A DNA stretch of 64,000 bases from Athripsodes cinereus (taxonomy: Eukaryota > Arthropoda > Insecta > Trichoptera > Leptoceridae): contig OX388311.1 of NCBI GenBank assembly GCA_947579605.1, positions 23,500,951-23,564,950 on the forward strand. Reading direction: 5' to 3'. Position 1 is the stretch's first letter; each line of letters opens with the position of its first letter. The position numbers and the translations under genes are program-made. The notes below the pieces were generated by a model, which worked only from the letters and a program-made list of their open reading frames with translations, was not told where the DNA came from and did no database searches. Below, one piece after another: positions 1 through 12,400 of the stretch.

Positions 1-225
1 AGTAAAAATAATTATTGATCATTACATTATTTTTAATAGTTTTCAGTTTACACGTGCATTACTAAAAATAAATTTTAACAATTATTTGATTTTTTTTAAT
101 CAAAGAAGACGACCTTGTGTTGATGTGTTTATTTTGTTTGTCAGTCAAATACTTTGTCATGTAAATGCATTTTATTAGAATATAGCTGATTTTCTTAAAG
201 TTACCAGCGAAGAATTAATCTTCTA

Positions 226-466
226 AGGCAGGGATTTTTAAACACATCTCAAAACACTGCAGCGATGAGATCCATCCAAATCGACTTAAATTTTTATTGC
301 CATGTTTGTGTTGCCATGCTGACATGAAAAAAACATGCATATTATCTTCCTCATGCCAATAATGCATTAAGGATGGGTTATCTCATCGCTGAATTAAAGA
401 TGCTCGACGTCTTATTCTTTATATTTTACGAATAGGTAACTGCCTTTTACAGGACACTCAAAAACC
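226..466. repeat. Family A repeat: two copies head to head
   Basis: A + strand fragment (about 226-303, with the GCAGCGATGAGATCCATCC block) faces a - strand fragment (about 325-466, with GGATGGGTTATCTCATCGCTG and CTTTTACAGGACACTC). Together they form an imperfect inverted repeat. Both match the consensus deduced from the other family A copies in the window (CAGCGATGAGGTTTGCCACC; TCCTGTAAAAGGCAG). Confidence 0.6.
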
Positions 467-502
467 ATAATCTATGTTATATTCCTCTCATTATACCTAT
501 AT

Positions 503-812
503 AAAAATTGGTACGAACACGTCCAGAAGATGAATAATACCACAATTCCAAATATGTCCTACATGGACTACCTGAGAGACGACGCCCACCAAGAAGATCC
601 CCAAAACGATGGTTAGATAGCTGGGCCTCCACATCGCAAAGAACCCTTCTGCATGAACAGACCTTTGGATCTAATGAAATATTATAAAGAAGATATGTTT
701 TAGCAAACTTTGCTGGTTAATATGCCAACTTTTTTGTATATTTGTACTATATATTGTAATAACTGTATGTTTGCAAAAATTTTAAAAATAAATAAAATTA
801 AAAAATAATAAT
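503..812 (+). pseudogene. 3' end of a non-LTR retrotransposon, frameshifted
   Basis: Translation begins WYEHVQKMNNTTIPNM and, after a frameshift around 555-565, continues GLPERRRPPRRSPKRWLDSW to a TAA at 685-687. W.(G/E)HV..M followed by an RRRxPPRR.PKRWLD basic block is the standard C-terminal layout of LINE ORF2 proteins after the reverse transcriptase. About 100 bp of 3' UTR and an AAATAAATAAAA-rich tail follow, ending near 812. It is 5'-truncated and inactive; the clade was not determined. Confidence 0.65.
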
Positions 813-3160
813 TAAGATATATTTATCGTGGAAGATATGCTTCATATAAATACCATCAATAATTTGTATCGAGTCTTAAGAGTACGTACATACATACTCT
901 TATTTCTTATAATTCTATTGCATACACAATATACGATAATAATAATAGTACAAGTACCTATTTATACAACGTTGCAGAAATGAATAATTACCTACTTGTG
1001 TACGATACATGTCATTTGAATAATAACAATTAATAAAGTAAACCTTTTGTTTGATTGTTATAATATCAGAGTAAGTACTTACTCGTATGCTAATAATAAT
1101 AATATTCAGACGATTCAATCGTTTGTTTCACATCTAACCTTTTACAAATGAAGTGTACATATATTATGTATATTGTAGACCAATAAAGTGTTAGTTATTT
1201 TATTAACTATCTATGTATGTATCTGTAGATGAAGAAAGATAAAATAATTATTTATTAAAGTCGCAAAGGAAAATCTATTGTTGTGTTCATACGTAGGTAC
1301 ACATGATTGTATTAATTAAAACATTTCATGTAAACTAACTTATCACTTGTCACTCGATCGCTTATCTCGTCTTTTTGCTTTGCAGATGAAAATATACAGC
1401 AAATAAACATTGTTTCCTGACAGATTTACCTACCGTTTCGAGGAACCCCCGACAAAGAATCGGTCTCCCACATTTTCTGCAAAATTTTCGATTGAGCTGT
1501 AAAAAGTTGGTGTTCGTAAAAAAATCATGCAAAACACACGTTACATCTGCAATGCCGCATTAAGGTGTGTCAATCATCCGAATGTCTTTTTTGTGTTAAT
1601 TACATGTTGGTCTACTGGTTACCCCACTTGTAGGATATGACAAGTCCGTCAAAATCGATTGCATACTTACATATTATTGCAAAAGAAACTCAAATGCCAA
1701 AGGCAATACCTACATAGGTACTTACCGCTCATTGAATTATTATTTTTGTCAACATTTTTGCCTACTCGCCAACAACCCGCCTACATTTTATTGATGTGAT
1801 AATTTTTATCTGTAACTTGATTGTTATATTAGAATTTGATATGTTAATTTATGATAAAAAATGGATGTGTCTAAAATGAATAACGAGTTTTTACAGAATA
1901 TGTAAAATAAAATCATATTATTTACATTGACATATTTCTGATCATACGTAAACGAATGTATGGTCTTTAAAAATATAATAGAATAGAATACGTTGGCGTT
2001 AAGTAATTGATGACAAATTTTACCTTTAATAAGGCTGGGAAACTAGAACAACAAATTAAATCCTATTGCTCTTCCACGCACCTTTCTGGAGCTCACACCA
2101 ATAGCTCAAACAGAGGGCACAAACCATCTCCCCCATTCAGAAAATCTTTGCAACGATTAAATCATCTCTTTCCACAATATTCCTGACGCTTAAATGTCGT
2201 CGTCATAGGATTAGAGGTACGTCCAGGTAATTGGAAACTTTTTGTACAAAAGTACAAAGCTCTTTTGGAGCAAACTATCATAAAAAAATCTCAAAACAAG
2301 ATCTCGCCAAAATAATCATCTCTCTTATATTAGCATTCTTAGAATATAATTAGAATTAACCAAAGTATTGAATTGTAAAATAATCTAAAGCTTGTGAATT
2401 TCATACGATACCTACTATACTAATTTACACTGCAAGTTTCTAAGATTTTTTCGACGAGTTGTGCAAACGTTTGATTGTATAATGTTCTAGTAATTGATTC
2501 TTTTATAATATTAAATGATTTGTGATAATTGTGAACATTAAAACCGATATTATATAAACACACATTGAGTAGATAAATAATACATTATATTCATTCATAG
2601 TAAAATCTATCGTGTATGAAAAGTCACGTATTAAATACTGTACTTGAGTAAGATATTATTACATGTAACTTGGCTTGTTAGTGACGATCCGTTTTCTCCG
2701 TGATGTCGTGTTTACATTTTGACAGTAAGTAAAAGGATTTAGCAGAGGCATCTCACGATATTTATAAGGTATTATATTATTATGATGTACGCAGTATGTA
2801 ATGTGAATGAAAGATGTATCATCTTATTACATTTATAGTAGTTATTATATTTGCGAGAAATGAAAGTTCTTCGCTACCTTCTAAAATGATCATGATTTCT
2901 GTTCTACTATGATAGCTAGTTATATAATAATATATATACTGAATTCTTTTCCTCTGCCGAACTGATACGCAATAATTTTGAGGGTAATTATCAACTCAAC
3001 TTTTCACTTACATCTGTGGTGGTCTTTTTCAAGGGTTAGAGTACCATCTTCGTGCTTCTCTTCGAGTATTTTAGTAAGGTGAGCCGTTTTGATCCTACCG
3101 TCGGTGCCATTTGAGATGATTCTATAGTCCAATCCTCGACATGCATACTTTGTCACATTC
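667..3160. other. AT-rich non-coding DNA
   Basis: Apart from the LINE tail ending near 812 and one family A copy (1433-1641), I see no gene or clear repeat. The 2030-2290 part is a little GC-richer and might be an old repeat fragment, but it matches nothing else I noticed here. Confidence 0.5.
1433..1641 (+). repeat. Family A repeat copy
   Basis: Nearly full-length but diverged: CCGTTTCGAGGAACCCCCGACAAAG start, CGGTCTCCCACATTTTCTGC, a degraded centre, then CTACTGGTTACCCCACTTG and GGATATGAC at the 3' end. It matches the consensus from start to end with indels. Confidence 0.6.
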
Positions 3161-3168
3161 GGAGTAAG

Positions 3169-3643
3169 CAGAGATGTGACGTATTTGAAATAAAAGTATT
3201 TAAAATACAAATACTGCTTGATGATACTCAATCCATTTATGACAATTTTCGGCTTATCTCTTCTAAAAACCGTACATTTTGTCAAGACTTAATTAATTTT
3301 TTTTCTATTTTGAGAGTTCTTCCTAAGGCTCATCCTCATTGCCTGCAAGCAATGCTATATCGAATCATGTCAACCCTTTCTCCATTTATGTATACTTTTG
3401 TTCAGTTTTTAATTTCTTTTTCATTCATCAATGGTTTAAATATTAAATACTTTTGTCTTACACCTTGTTCGACTATTTGTAAAAAGTATTTTAAAAAAGT
3501 ATTTTGAAAATACGTATTTTGTATTTTGTATTTAAATACCATTTTGAAAAAGTATTTAGTATTTTGTATTTGAAATACAAAAATTCAAAAGTATTTGTAT
3601 TTTGTATTTAAATACTTTTTTGAAAGTATTTTGCACATCTCTG
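3169..3643. mobile_element. Non-autonomous hAT transposon with perfect 8-bp target duplication
   Basis: The ends are CAGAGATGTG (3169-3178) and its complement CACATCTCTG (3634-3643). They are flanked directly by GGAGTAAG at 3161-3168 and GGAGTAAG at 3644-3651. An 8-bp target duplication with CAGAGATGTG-type inverted ends is diagnostic of the hAT superfamily. The 475-bp element is too short for a transposase and carries no open frame of that kind. Both sub-terminal regions are built from reiterated AAATAC/GTATTT words (about 3181-3215 and 3485-3630), which makes long imperfect inverted ends. Confidence 0.88.
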
Positions 3644-3750
3644 GGAGTAAGGCTGTTCCTTATTTATAATGGGCCTGCGAGGTCTGGCGTTATGTGGTCC
3701 ACTTAATTTATGCCGCATAAAGCAAAGACCTGTAGTTTCTGATGAACTTG

Positions 3751-4258
3751 ATTGGGTCATATTTGGTCGAGAATCTAATCCAATGATATGTGGGCAAAAC
3801 TAATAAAATCGGCTAATATATTTCTCGGGCCAAGACTATAATACCGTACTACAGAGGATTCAAGGTACAGAGGGGAGTGTTATGACGAAGACTATAATAT
3901 ACTCTTTTCTCCTCGACTTGGGACTGGACGTGTCTGAGAGTCTGTTGTGTAGCATTCCGATGTGAAGCCTTTTTTTTTCGTTGATTATGTAAATTTTTGT
4001 TATTTTTTATGGTATTTTTTTTAGTTGTTACAATAAATATTACCTCGATACGGGTGCAAATCCAGTGAGGTAATATTGAGTGCATAAATGTTAATTTAAA
4101 TTGTAAAAAATTGTTATACTTTGTTCTGTAAATATTTTTTGGTAAATAAATTATTATTATTATAATTATTTCCGTCCTGAGATGCAGGAATAAAAGAGAG
4201 ACAATAATCCTGGCTGGGTCATGTTTTGAGAATGAATCAAATCCAATGATATTTGTTT
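3751..4258 (+). mobile_element. Possible LTR-element fragment flanked by ~40-bp direct repeats
   Basis: AGAGGGGAG (3869-3877) immediately precedes TGTTATGACGAAG. A purine tract abutting TGTT is the layout of a 3' LTR junction in Ty3/gypsy-like elements. The segments 3751-3790 and 4213-4254 are similar to each other (TGGGTCAT...GAGAAT...AATCCAATGATAT). I could not define an LTR end, a second LTR or a coding domain, so this remains tentative. The frame open on the - strand across 3849-4271 shows no recognisable domain. Confidence 0.3.
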
Positions 4259-4635
4259 TAATATTGTACAAAAATAGAGTATTGCATTCGTCACGTAACG
4301 ACGTAAAAATGTATGTCTGTCAGTAGCATTGTCAAGTATGAAGTGAGTGAGCTATAAACGGTCTTGCACACACAATTACCTACTGTTTTTCTTATTATTA
4401 CTTGTAGATAAGTACAAATGTCAAGGATTATAAAGGTAATTATTTCTATGACGACTTCATATAACTACTTATTGTTGTATTGCCGTTAATCTCCTTGCAG
4501 ATAATGAAGAAAATCATGTTATGATGTTAAGTTAGAAGATAATAATGAGGCAACAATAAATGACCTGGTTATGATTATTCTTTGTTACATTATAGGTTCG
4601 TTTTTGATTGCACACATTTTTATCTATTTATATAT

Positions 4636-4779
4636 ACCATTACGGTATGTCCGACAGGTGGGTTACCCAAATAACTAACCGTATATAATCCAAATGCAGG
4701 CTGTCCACTCTGTGCCAATGAAATCTTTAAGATTCAGGATGGATGGCATGCCATAACTCATCTCTGATTTGAAGATTTT
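4636..4779 (-). repeat. Family A repeat copy
   Basis: Starts ACCATTACGGTATGTCC, with GCAGGCTGTCCACTCTGTGCC and ATTCAGGATGGATGGCATGCC. It covers the 3' half of the family in inverse orientation. Confidence 0.6.
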
Positions 4780-5033
4780 AATTTTTTATTCATTGTATTT
4801 AACAAACAACTCCCTTACAATAAATCTCTAAAATGAAAAGAAGGGATTAGAGTCCTTTTTTTGTCGGCAATTCCAAGTACCAAACTCCAAATCTTAAACT
4901 TTCGTGTTGAAAGTTTTTATAGGTACAAATAATAGACTTTTTTCCGGTAATCTGAGGTACGTAAATCAGCACGATGATTACTGTTAAACTGTTTTTTTTT
5001 TTTATTTAGACATGTTATGCATGCATGCTTATA

Positions 5034-5283
5034 CACTGAGAAAAATACTAACGAAATTTCATTAGGACCAATAAAATCAGATTAGGACCAGAGATAGTAC
5101 AAACGATTCAATAGTACGAATCTGTAATATTAACTTTACGCAAATAAGTCGTTGGTAAATTTACCAATGATTTATTTGCGATAGGTTAATATTATAGATT
5201 AGTACTAATGAATCGTTTGTACTCTCTCTGGTCCTATTCTGATAGTACGTACCAATGATTCGTTGTGAGTATTTTTCTCAGTG
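5034..5283. mobile_element. MITE with TA target duplication (Tc1/mariner-like), copy 1
   Basis: Terminal inverted repeats CACTGAGAAAAATACT and AGTATTTTTCTCAGTG are flanked by TA (5032-5033 and 5284-5285). The whole 250 bp is a near palindrome: ATTAGGACCA, AGTACAAACGATTC and TTACGCAAATAAGTC in the left half recur inverted in the right half, meeting at TTGGTAAATTTACCAA. It has no coding capacity. A shorter, internally deleted copy lies at 51453-51592. Confidence 0.85.
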
Positions 5284-5684
5284 TATGCTTGAAAGTATCT
5301 CGTTGACATTGCCTGTAGTCAAATTTTAAGGACATTTAAACGACTTTATCTTTTAACTATACTGAAATTAGGCATTTGAAAATGTGTATTGTAATCTTCG
5401 ATAATAAAGTTTCGTTTAAATTTTGCTATAGACTTCATACTTATGTGCATCTCTCAATCAGCGATTAATCTCGTTGTATCATTACGTAAAACAACACTTT
5501 CGATAATAATTTTTAAAACAGATAAATTTGCATAGAGTTTTATTCCGTATTATGAATTATAAATAATTATAAATATAAACAAGTCACTACGGAATGTGAT
5601 CCAGTTACCATAAATTATTTTAATCGTTCCATTACAGCAATTACGAGTATTTATATTTTAATAATAATTTAAACAACTTGTTAA

Positions 5685-5770
5685 TACTAGAGTGAGCTAT
5701 GTATTAAAATCACGGAATGATTTTTAGCACTAGAGTAAGCTAGGTCTTAAATAACGGAATAACTGCTATT
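5685..5770. repeat. Diverged 43-bp tandem duplication
   Basis: ACTAGAGTGAGCTATGTATT at 5686 recurs as ACTAGAGTAAGCTAGGTCTT at 5729, each followed by ACGGAAT. The period is 43 bp. Confidence 0.55.
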
Positions 5771-5923
5771 TCATTTGCTATGTCTTGCTTAGTGATACAT
5801 AGCTTGCAGATAGAGATCAGCAAACTCTCGATTTTATGTTTGGCTAAAATTATTTCCGGTTATCATTTTTTTAGTGACCGAACCATAAAACAATAGCTGC
5901 GATTTAAAAAAAAATGCTATATT

Positions 5924-6148
5924 CCATCACCGCAAATCCCACAAGTGTGGTAGCCAGCAGGCCAGCTGCATGCAATAAACATACAAGCTGCCCTCTCCAG
6001 GCCAATAAAAAAATAAGTCATGCAGGATTCGTGACAAACCTCATCCCTGAATTTAAGAGGTAAAATGTTTTTTTCGAACAACTACCTTCTACAGGACACT
6101 CGAAAACTACGGAAAAAGTGGGAGATCAATTCTTTGGCGGGTGCTCCA
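5924..6148 (-). repeat. Family A repeat copy, nearly complete
   Basis: Runs from CCATCACCGCAAATCCCAC through GCCAGCTGCATGCAATAAAC, CTTCTACAGGACACTCG and GTGGGAGATCAATTC to GGCGGGTGCTCC. Both ends of the family are present. Confidence 0.75.
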
Positions 6149-6627
6149 AAAAATAAAAAAAATGTTTTTAGTAGATATAATATTTAGTGGGAACACAGTG
6201 GAACAAATTATATTGTTAGAAGGCTTTAGTTTAATCAGGAATAACTTTGTTCACAGATAAGCTATGGTTAATAATCTTGGGCTAAATATGCATTTGTGAA
6301 TACGGGTGTTACGTTTCTAGTTGGATTTATTCTTTACAGTAAGGTGCGCCACCTTGCTTAGCGTTAATAATATTACAATATAGATAGACCATTCTTGTAG
6401 GCCTTCGACAGGTGATCGTCCGAACTCTTTTAATGTATAAATTCCTACGCACAGTACAATATCTTACTACATATTATAAGAAATTGACATTTTCCTTGAG
6501 TGTCAAGGCGTGTAATGGACTTTGTTTCCCTTATACTTTCTGTTTTTTTCTAGTTTATTTATATTGATCCTTATTTTTCATTTTTCCTTCGATCCCTAAA
6601 CACAGAGTGATTTTGCACCAATTAAGT

Positions 6628-6680
6628 ATCTTCCTCCCACGACATTCATGCCATTTTGATAAAGCTGTCGTGGGGAAGAT
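6628..6680. repeat. Strong stem-loop
   Basis: ATCTTCCTCCCACGACA (6628-6644) pairs with TGTCGTGGGGAAGAT (6666-6680), with one 2-nt bulge and a 21-nt loop. TTTTGATAAAG occurs both in the loop and just after the stem. It could be a LINE or MITE remnant; no second copy was seen in the window. Confidence 0.5.
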
Positions 6681-6684
6681 CTTT

Positions 6685-7545
6685 TGATAAAGATCTCTAA
6701 ATTAGAAGGAAATTACCGCTGGGTAATTTTGTTGTATCTTCTGAATATAAATATTAAATGTACCTAATTTTATTTATTTCAAACTTATTGGTTGATGCTT
6801 TTTTAAACACAAATATGTAGGTTTTTGTACAGTTCATTAAGAGCACAAATTATGTTCATAATATAGGTATGTTAACAAACAGTACACGGAAATAATTTAA
6901 ATACATATTTATATTGAAAGATCTAAATTTGATTATGGAAACTAGACACAATTATCGGTATTGTATCCATCAATATTATAAGTAAAGTCATCAAAGACTT
7001 CGACCAATTAAGATATCGATATTCAAACAAAATTAAACAAGTTTAACCTACACATTCTTATATTTGACAGATGTATGTAAAATTTATTGGTCATTATCAG
7101 CGTTCATATTATATTATTTTATTTCAGATTTTAAATTTACTTAAGTATTTTTTTTATAATGTCACAATGATTTATTAAAATCAATTAAATATTCATATAT
7201 TTAGAGTTGATTTTAGTGGGAGAAATCGTCGTGATTTACAAATTTCCGTGCTAATTTGAACAACTTTGTTTTTAAATCATTTTTTTTATCATATACCTAT
7301 TTTTTCTCTAAGTTCCGTATTCTCTAAGAAGGTTGGCGAACACCAGGGCTGTTTACATCTTGTCGACTGCGGCCCTGGACTGCGGTTGATGCGCTGCTTC
7401 TTCTGAAACGTTGTCTTAAATTGTGCAGCCAAGATGATTATTTTATTTTTTCATATTATTTGTCCATTATATACAGAAAAAATCAAAGAAATTCCAACTA
7501 ATTCTCGAATATATTAATTTGTCGTATTTCATTCAAACGATGTTT
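6685..7545. other. AT-rich DNA, no gene seen
   Basis: One GC-richer patch (7330-7425: ...CCAGGGCTG...GCGGCCCTGGACTGCGG...) stands out but I cannot assign it. It may be more of the LINE whose 3' end follows at 7547, though no frame supports this. Confidence 0.4.
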
Positions 7546-7546
7546 G

Positions 7547-7889
7547 ACGAATCAATACAAAGCCTTGAACGGCACGGCACCTCAATGCCTCGCTGAACTC
7601 TGTCCCCTCGATGAAACTCTGAGGCGACCACTGCGATCAGCTTCCACCGCTGTCAACAAACTTGTGGAGCCCAACAGGGCAAACACTTCCAAATTCGCAG
7701 AGAGGAGCTTTAGCGTTGCGGGGCCAACCGCCTGGAACCGATTGCCAGCGGACTTAAGACAGAACCAACCCACTGCAACGTTCAGGAGTAAGCTGAAAAC
7801 ACTGCTTTTCAAGAAAAGCCATGGCGCCCTTGAGATGGTCACGGATCATTAAACGGCGCCAAATACAAATTATCTTTATTATTATTATT
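7547..7889 (+). pseudogene. 3' end of a CR1/L2-like non-LTR retrotransposon
   Basis: An open frame from about 7547 to a TAA at 7850-7852 encodes the extreme C-terminus of a LINE ORF2 protein, with YKALNGTAPQCLAELC, then RSFSVAGPTAWNRLPADLR and FRSKLKTLLF. The F(S/G)VAGP..WN.LP..LR...F+..LK..LF signature is shared by CR1, L2 and Rex1-like elements after the reverse-transcriptase domain. A short 3' UTR (AAACGGCGCCAAA) and a TTATTATTATT tail end it near 7889. It is 5'-truncated, so only ~100 residues remain. Sister copies sit at 9238, 38591 and 63296 (minus). Confidence 0.75.
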
Positions 7890-9237
7890 GAAAATACTAT
7901 TTGTCGATTTTGAAAAACGCTTCATATTATTTCAATGTTTGACATTATATTTGTGGGTTCGTGATATTGAATAAATCTTTTAATATTTTTTGTTATAATA
8001 AACAAGCATTTAAGGTTCTAAGCTAAGCTACTGAGGTATATAATATATATTTTAAGTTATACTTATTGTGTTTAGTAATTACTATGGTTCACATGACGAA
8101 TGACAATAATTAGTTTATTAAATTAAATATTCAATTGTCCCAAGCATTTTATTGTTGATTTGTAACACCTTTATTAAATTTTCCAACTTCCTTTGGATCG
8201 TCATTGTAGGATGTTTCCTTGAAGATGCTTACGTCATTTTCTCAAGCGAGATTCGGTTGTCAAAATTAAGTTTATGGCATATCATCAAACCCATTTGAAC
8301 CTCTACAGTTCACAATATAGTTTAAAAATATTTGCTTTTAAAGAAATCATGTGAGAACGAGTATATTACTTTTATTTTGACGCATTACTTGTTAACAATA
8401 ATAAATAATCAATGATAAGTCAACTAAAGAGAACAGTTTAAAGTTTTAAACTATCGAAATCCAATACGTTACATTTAAATTATTGATTGTGGTTTTTGGA
8501 GCAATAGGTGAAAATAGTTATATTTCTTATCAACTATTAAATCGAATGCGTTTTTCTACTTAGAAGTAGTTGTAGCAGCAAAAAGTATTAAATATACTCA
8601 AACAATCGAAAATAATAACTTATTATTTCGGAGAAAGTGATTGATAAAAACTCTGATAAAAAATTTGTTTTTAATAATATAACAACTTAAAGTAGTTACG
8701 TAGTATTAATTTATCTTTGTAAATCAATTGAAAATAACATATTGCGGTAGATATAGGTATAGGTATAACTATTACTATAATAATAATATCCACATCACAG
8801 TCGGTTCCAAAGAATGATCTTAATAATTTTGTTACGTCGTAATTCAATTTATTATTTATCTATGGATACGATTGAGAGGATAAACACAATAAATGGATAA
8901 TTCCCCGAAATAAAATGTACATAATATAATAATTATATCTACACCAATATCGGATATAAATCTTTTAAGATCAATGTATACACAGTGAGAGTAATTTTGG
9001 TTGTTGTAAACACTTTAACAAGCCTATCATTTGTAGATAATCGAAGAGATACCTAATGAATATAGGAAGATCTCTGTTGATTGTTGTGCAATGCAAACCT
9101 ACCGTTAAAGCTTTAAGTGATTTCAAAACGATAATGCAAATTATGAGCATTACATAATCATTTCTTGATATTGATAGCCGATATCACATACTTTTTAGTA
9201 TATGAATCTAAATGTCAGTTTTTTATGATATCATGCC
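7890..9237. other. AT-rich DNA, no gene or repeat recognised
   Basis: All frames are short and the composition is uniform. No splice-bounded coding segment or inverted repeat was noticed. Confidence 0.5.
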
Positions 9238-9450
9238 CAATGGAGCCGGTAAGTCTAACTTCTATGAAGGGTCTTTGGTGTTGCTGGACCGGTTACGTGG
9301 AATCGCCTACCGGTGCCATTGAGAGATAGTCAGACTGTCACCAGCTTCAGAAGCAAATTGAAAACTGAACTCTTCACCGTCGCCCTTGAGACGTTCTAGT
9401 AACTGATAAACGGCGTCATAATAAAATCATCCAAAATCATCATCATCATT
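9238..9450 (+). pseudogene. 3' end of a CR1/L2-like LINE (same family as 7547)
   Basis: After a frameshift near 9265 it reads RVFGVAGPVTWNRLPVPLRD and TSFRSKLKTELFTVALETF to a TAG at 9397-9399. Then come GATAAACGGCGTCA and an ATCATCATCATC tail. The block order and 3' UTR match the copies at 7547 and 63296, differing in tail repeat. It retains only ~50 codons. Confidence 0.75.
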
Positions 9451-12400
9451 GATGTGCGTGGAAATCAGATGGTTTCATTGAAATATTAGACACAATTGGT
9501 CAGTCTTAAATCTGTAATAAACTTATCTATTTTCACAAAAAACTTTTCTCTTAAGTTTTTAATGATTCGACCAATTCAAAAATATGAATTATGTTATGAT
9601 GTTAACATTTTTGAAAACAATGTCTAATTTTATATATTTTTGTTGTTGCAGGTAAATATAAAACTGATGACTTCAATTTTTCCATCGATTAAAGACTAAC
9701 ACCCTTGGAGAAAAGTAAATGTAAGTAGGTGCTACATACTAAACAGTAGATAATTTATTATTATGTTTAATATTGTATGCGTGCCTATTGTTTAATGTAC
9801 ATATCTGAATGTTGCAATAGAATTTTAATATGTGTTCCGTTGCAATACACTGAAAATTGATATAAACCACAGCATAAACAATTAATAATCTAACATAGTA
9901 CGTTTATTTATACCCGTATGTTTACGAATTCTTTTAAGCAGAAAAAAATAATAATAAGATCATATCAGTTCGTGTCATTGTCGAACCGTTTCCGGTGCAA
10001 GAACCTTGAAAGAACCTCGTTCTGTGTTGATTGGGTGTACCTACTGTTTTCTAGTAGGGCGAAAATTCTCACCTTTTTCATTAATTTTAATGTGAACAAA
10101 AAGACAGACTCATTATTAAGACAATAATAATATTATAACTATACGGTTTTAACGTTATAAGAACCTGCAGAGATTATCAGCAATGATAGTCCGTAGATAA
10201 TATTCTACACAAAAGTCAATAGGTAGTTTTATTTAATTCACACTTCAATGTACACTTTATACATTTATATTAATCTTTTTTACAAAGTTGTGAATATGTT
10301 TTATAGTGGTATTGTGTTGTGATTAAGTTAACGAAGGTGAGAGTAAAGCTGGGCGTATAAAAGTGAACGCGACTCTATTAAACCAGTAGTTTCTACATAT
10401 TAATGGAAATTATAATATATATAATATAAACAGTTTTGTATGCAGTTATATCACAGTATTGATATAACGAAAGAGATAGCTACGGGTATGATTGTAAACA
10501 TAAATATGCATATATTATAATGGTTGTTATAGACTTACCATACCACAATTTCTAATAAGTTATCAATGAATTCACCAACGTAAAGTTAGAAATATTTTTA
10601 TTGACATTATGTAGGTCGAATAAAAAATCAAAGATTGGAATTTCATTCATTTTGTATAATTTGCTAGACCAGTTCGATGGAGATTTTTAACCCTCCTTTA
10701 TATGTATTTCGTTTTCTTATACCGTTTTAATTCACAACTTTGTTAGTTCAGACATAAATATTTTTTTATTAAAAAAGTCACATTCTCTGCTTCTATCTAC
10801 TCTTTACTGATTCTATACGTAAATATGAATTATAACGATATCCTTACAATTATTCGTATAGCCATACATTTACTAGATACGTTAAAAAAGTTGATAATAA
10901 AAATATTGTCTTAATATTCAGTTCTTGTTGCACCAATCAAAAATGGTTTTACCTTCCAGATATGCTACTGAATTAACGCACTATTCAGGTTTTCAGTTTA
11001 GTGCACCCAGGACCTTGATACGAATTGTGAACCCATTCTCCCGTGAACTTACATATATTTTAAACTGGTAAATGAAAATAAAAATAATGTATATGTCCTT
11101 GTCTTGGAATATGTGTACAACCATCGCTTCTACATAATATGTACATTTCTCCTTCAAGTGTATAGATGTCAACGCACTTAGTATTACCTTTAAATTATAC
11201 AATGCAAGTACTAAAAAGTCGCCCGCCTTAAAGAGAGAAACCAGTAAATAGTGTACAATATGTCAATCATTATTAACAATTTTAAATAATAACTTGATCG
11301 ATTCAAAAGAGATAGAAGGTAAAATCTAACTACCAAACTTAATAATATGATCCCACTTTATAATATTATTAAGTACATCATAGCATGACAAACCTTGATA
11401 TCGTTCACCTATAGAAAATTAAATCTAATTAAATTACATATTGTATTGAATATCCGACTACATATAATGTCAACTTTTTCTACTGAAAGATGTAATTTGC
11501 AACAGCTTGCAGTTCCGATTACTTATTTTATATTTTATGACCTATGACTAATTTTATTATCGTTTCTGTTGTTGCTTATTATTTTTGTTGTTAAGGTTAA
11601 TCATCCCCGGATACAAAACTTCAATGTCAGTTACATTTTTGTCAGTAACACAATATAACAAATCTACGCAATTAACAATACAATATGTTCTAGTATGTGG
11701 CATTCTTACTAGACATGCTGTGGGTGTAGCTTTATTAATGAATTAAGTTTTTAATTTTAATACTTGGTACAAATATGCATTAGGCTTTGTAAAAAATTCG
11801 ACATTGCCTATTCAGTTTTTTTTTTATCTATGAAAATATACGTGGTACGTTGATGTCACTGTAATCTTTTTAAAGAATGAGGCACCTACTCTTAAAATAA
11901 ATTTTATATCTACTTCTCAAACACCCTCATAAGAATATCGATGAGAGCATTGTCACTATTTTCAACGGTTTGAAGTTGAACTTCAAATTCTTGAAAAGGG
12001 CGACAATACGTTCGCCGTAAACTCGAGACATTACAATCTACGATCGCAGGGATCTTGATTACTATTAAACGACAAGGAACATGAAAACCTGAAGAAGTAT
12101 CTTCTAAAGAAAGAATATGATATTTCCTGAATGTGAATTAGGTTGGCAACGATAAAATTCGAACCCGGGATAGAAATTCCAAAATAACCAACAATATTTT
12201 CATTACATTATGTAGTAGGTATTTTAGTGTAAGATTTTAAAGCAAATATCGACGACCATTAGAACATCTGCCGATCTTTAAGTATAATAAAAAATACGCA
12301 TGAGTATGACTTCTTGAAGCTACTTATTAGATCAACAAAGCAATGCAAAATATTTTGATGTCATAATCCGCTTCAGACATGGTGTACCTTTGTACCTAGA

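Noticed and set aside
3849..4271. 140-codon frame on the minus strand
   Set aside because: Low-complexity AT-driven translation (runs of I), crosses a poly-A/T tract and a putative LTR junction, no domain.
7582..7842. 86-codon minus frame
   Set aside because: Antisense of the LINE C-terminus at 7547.
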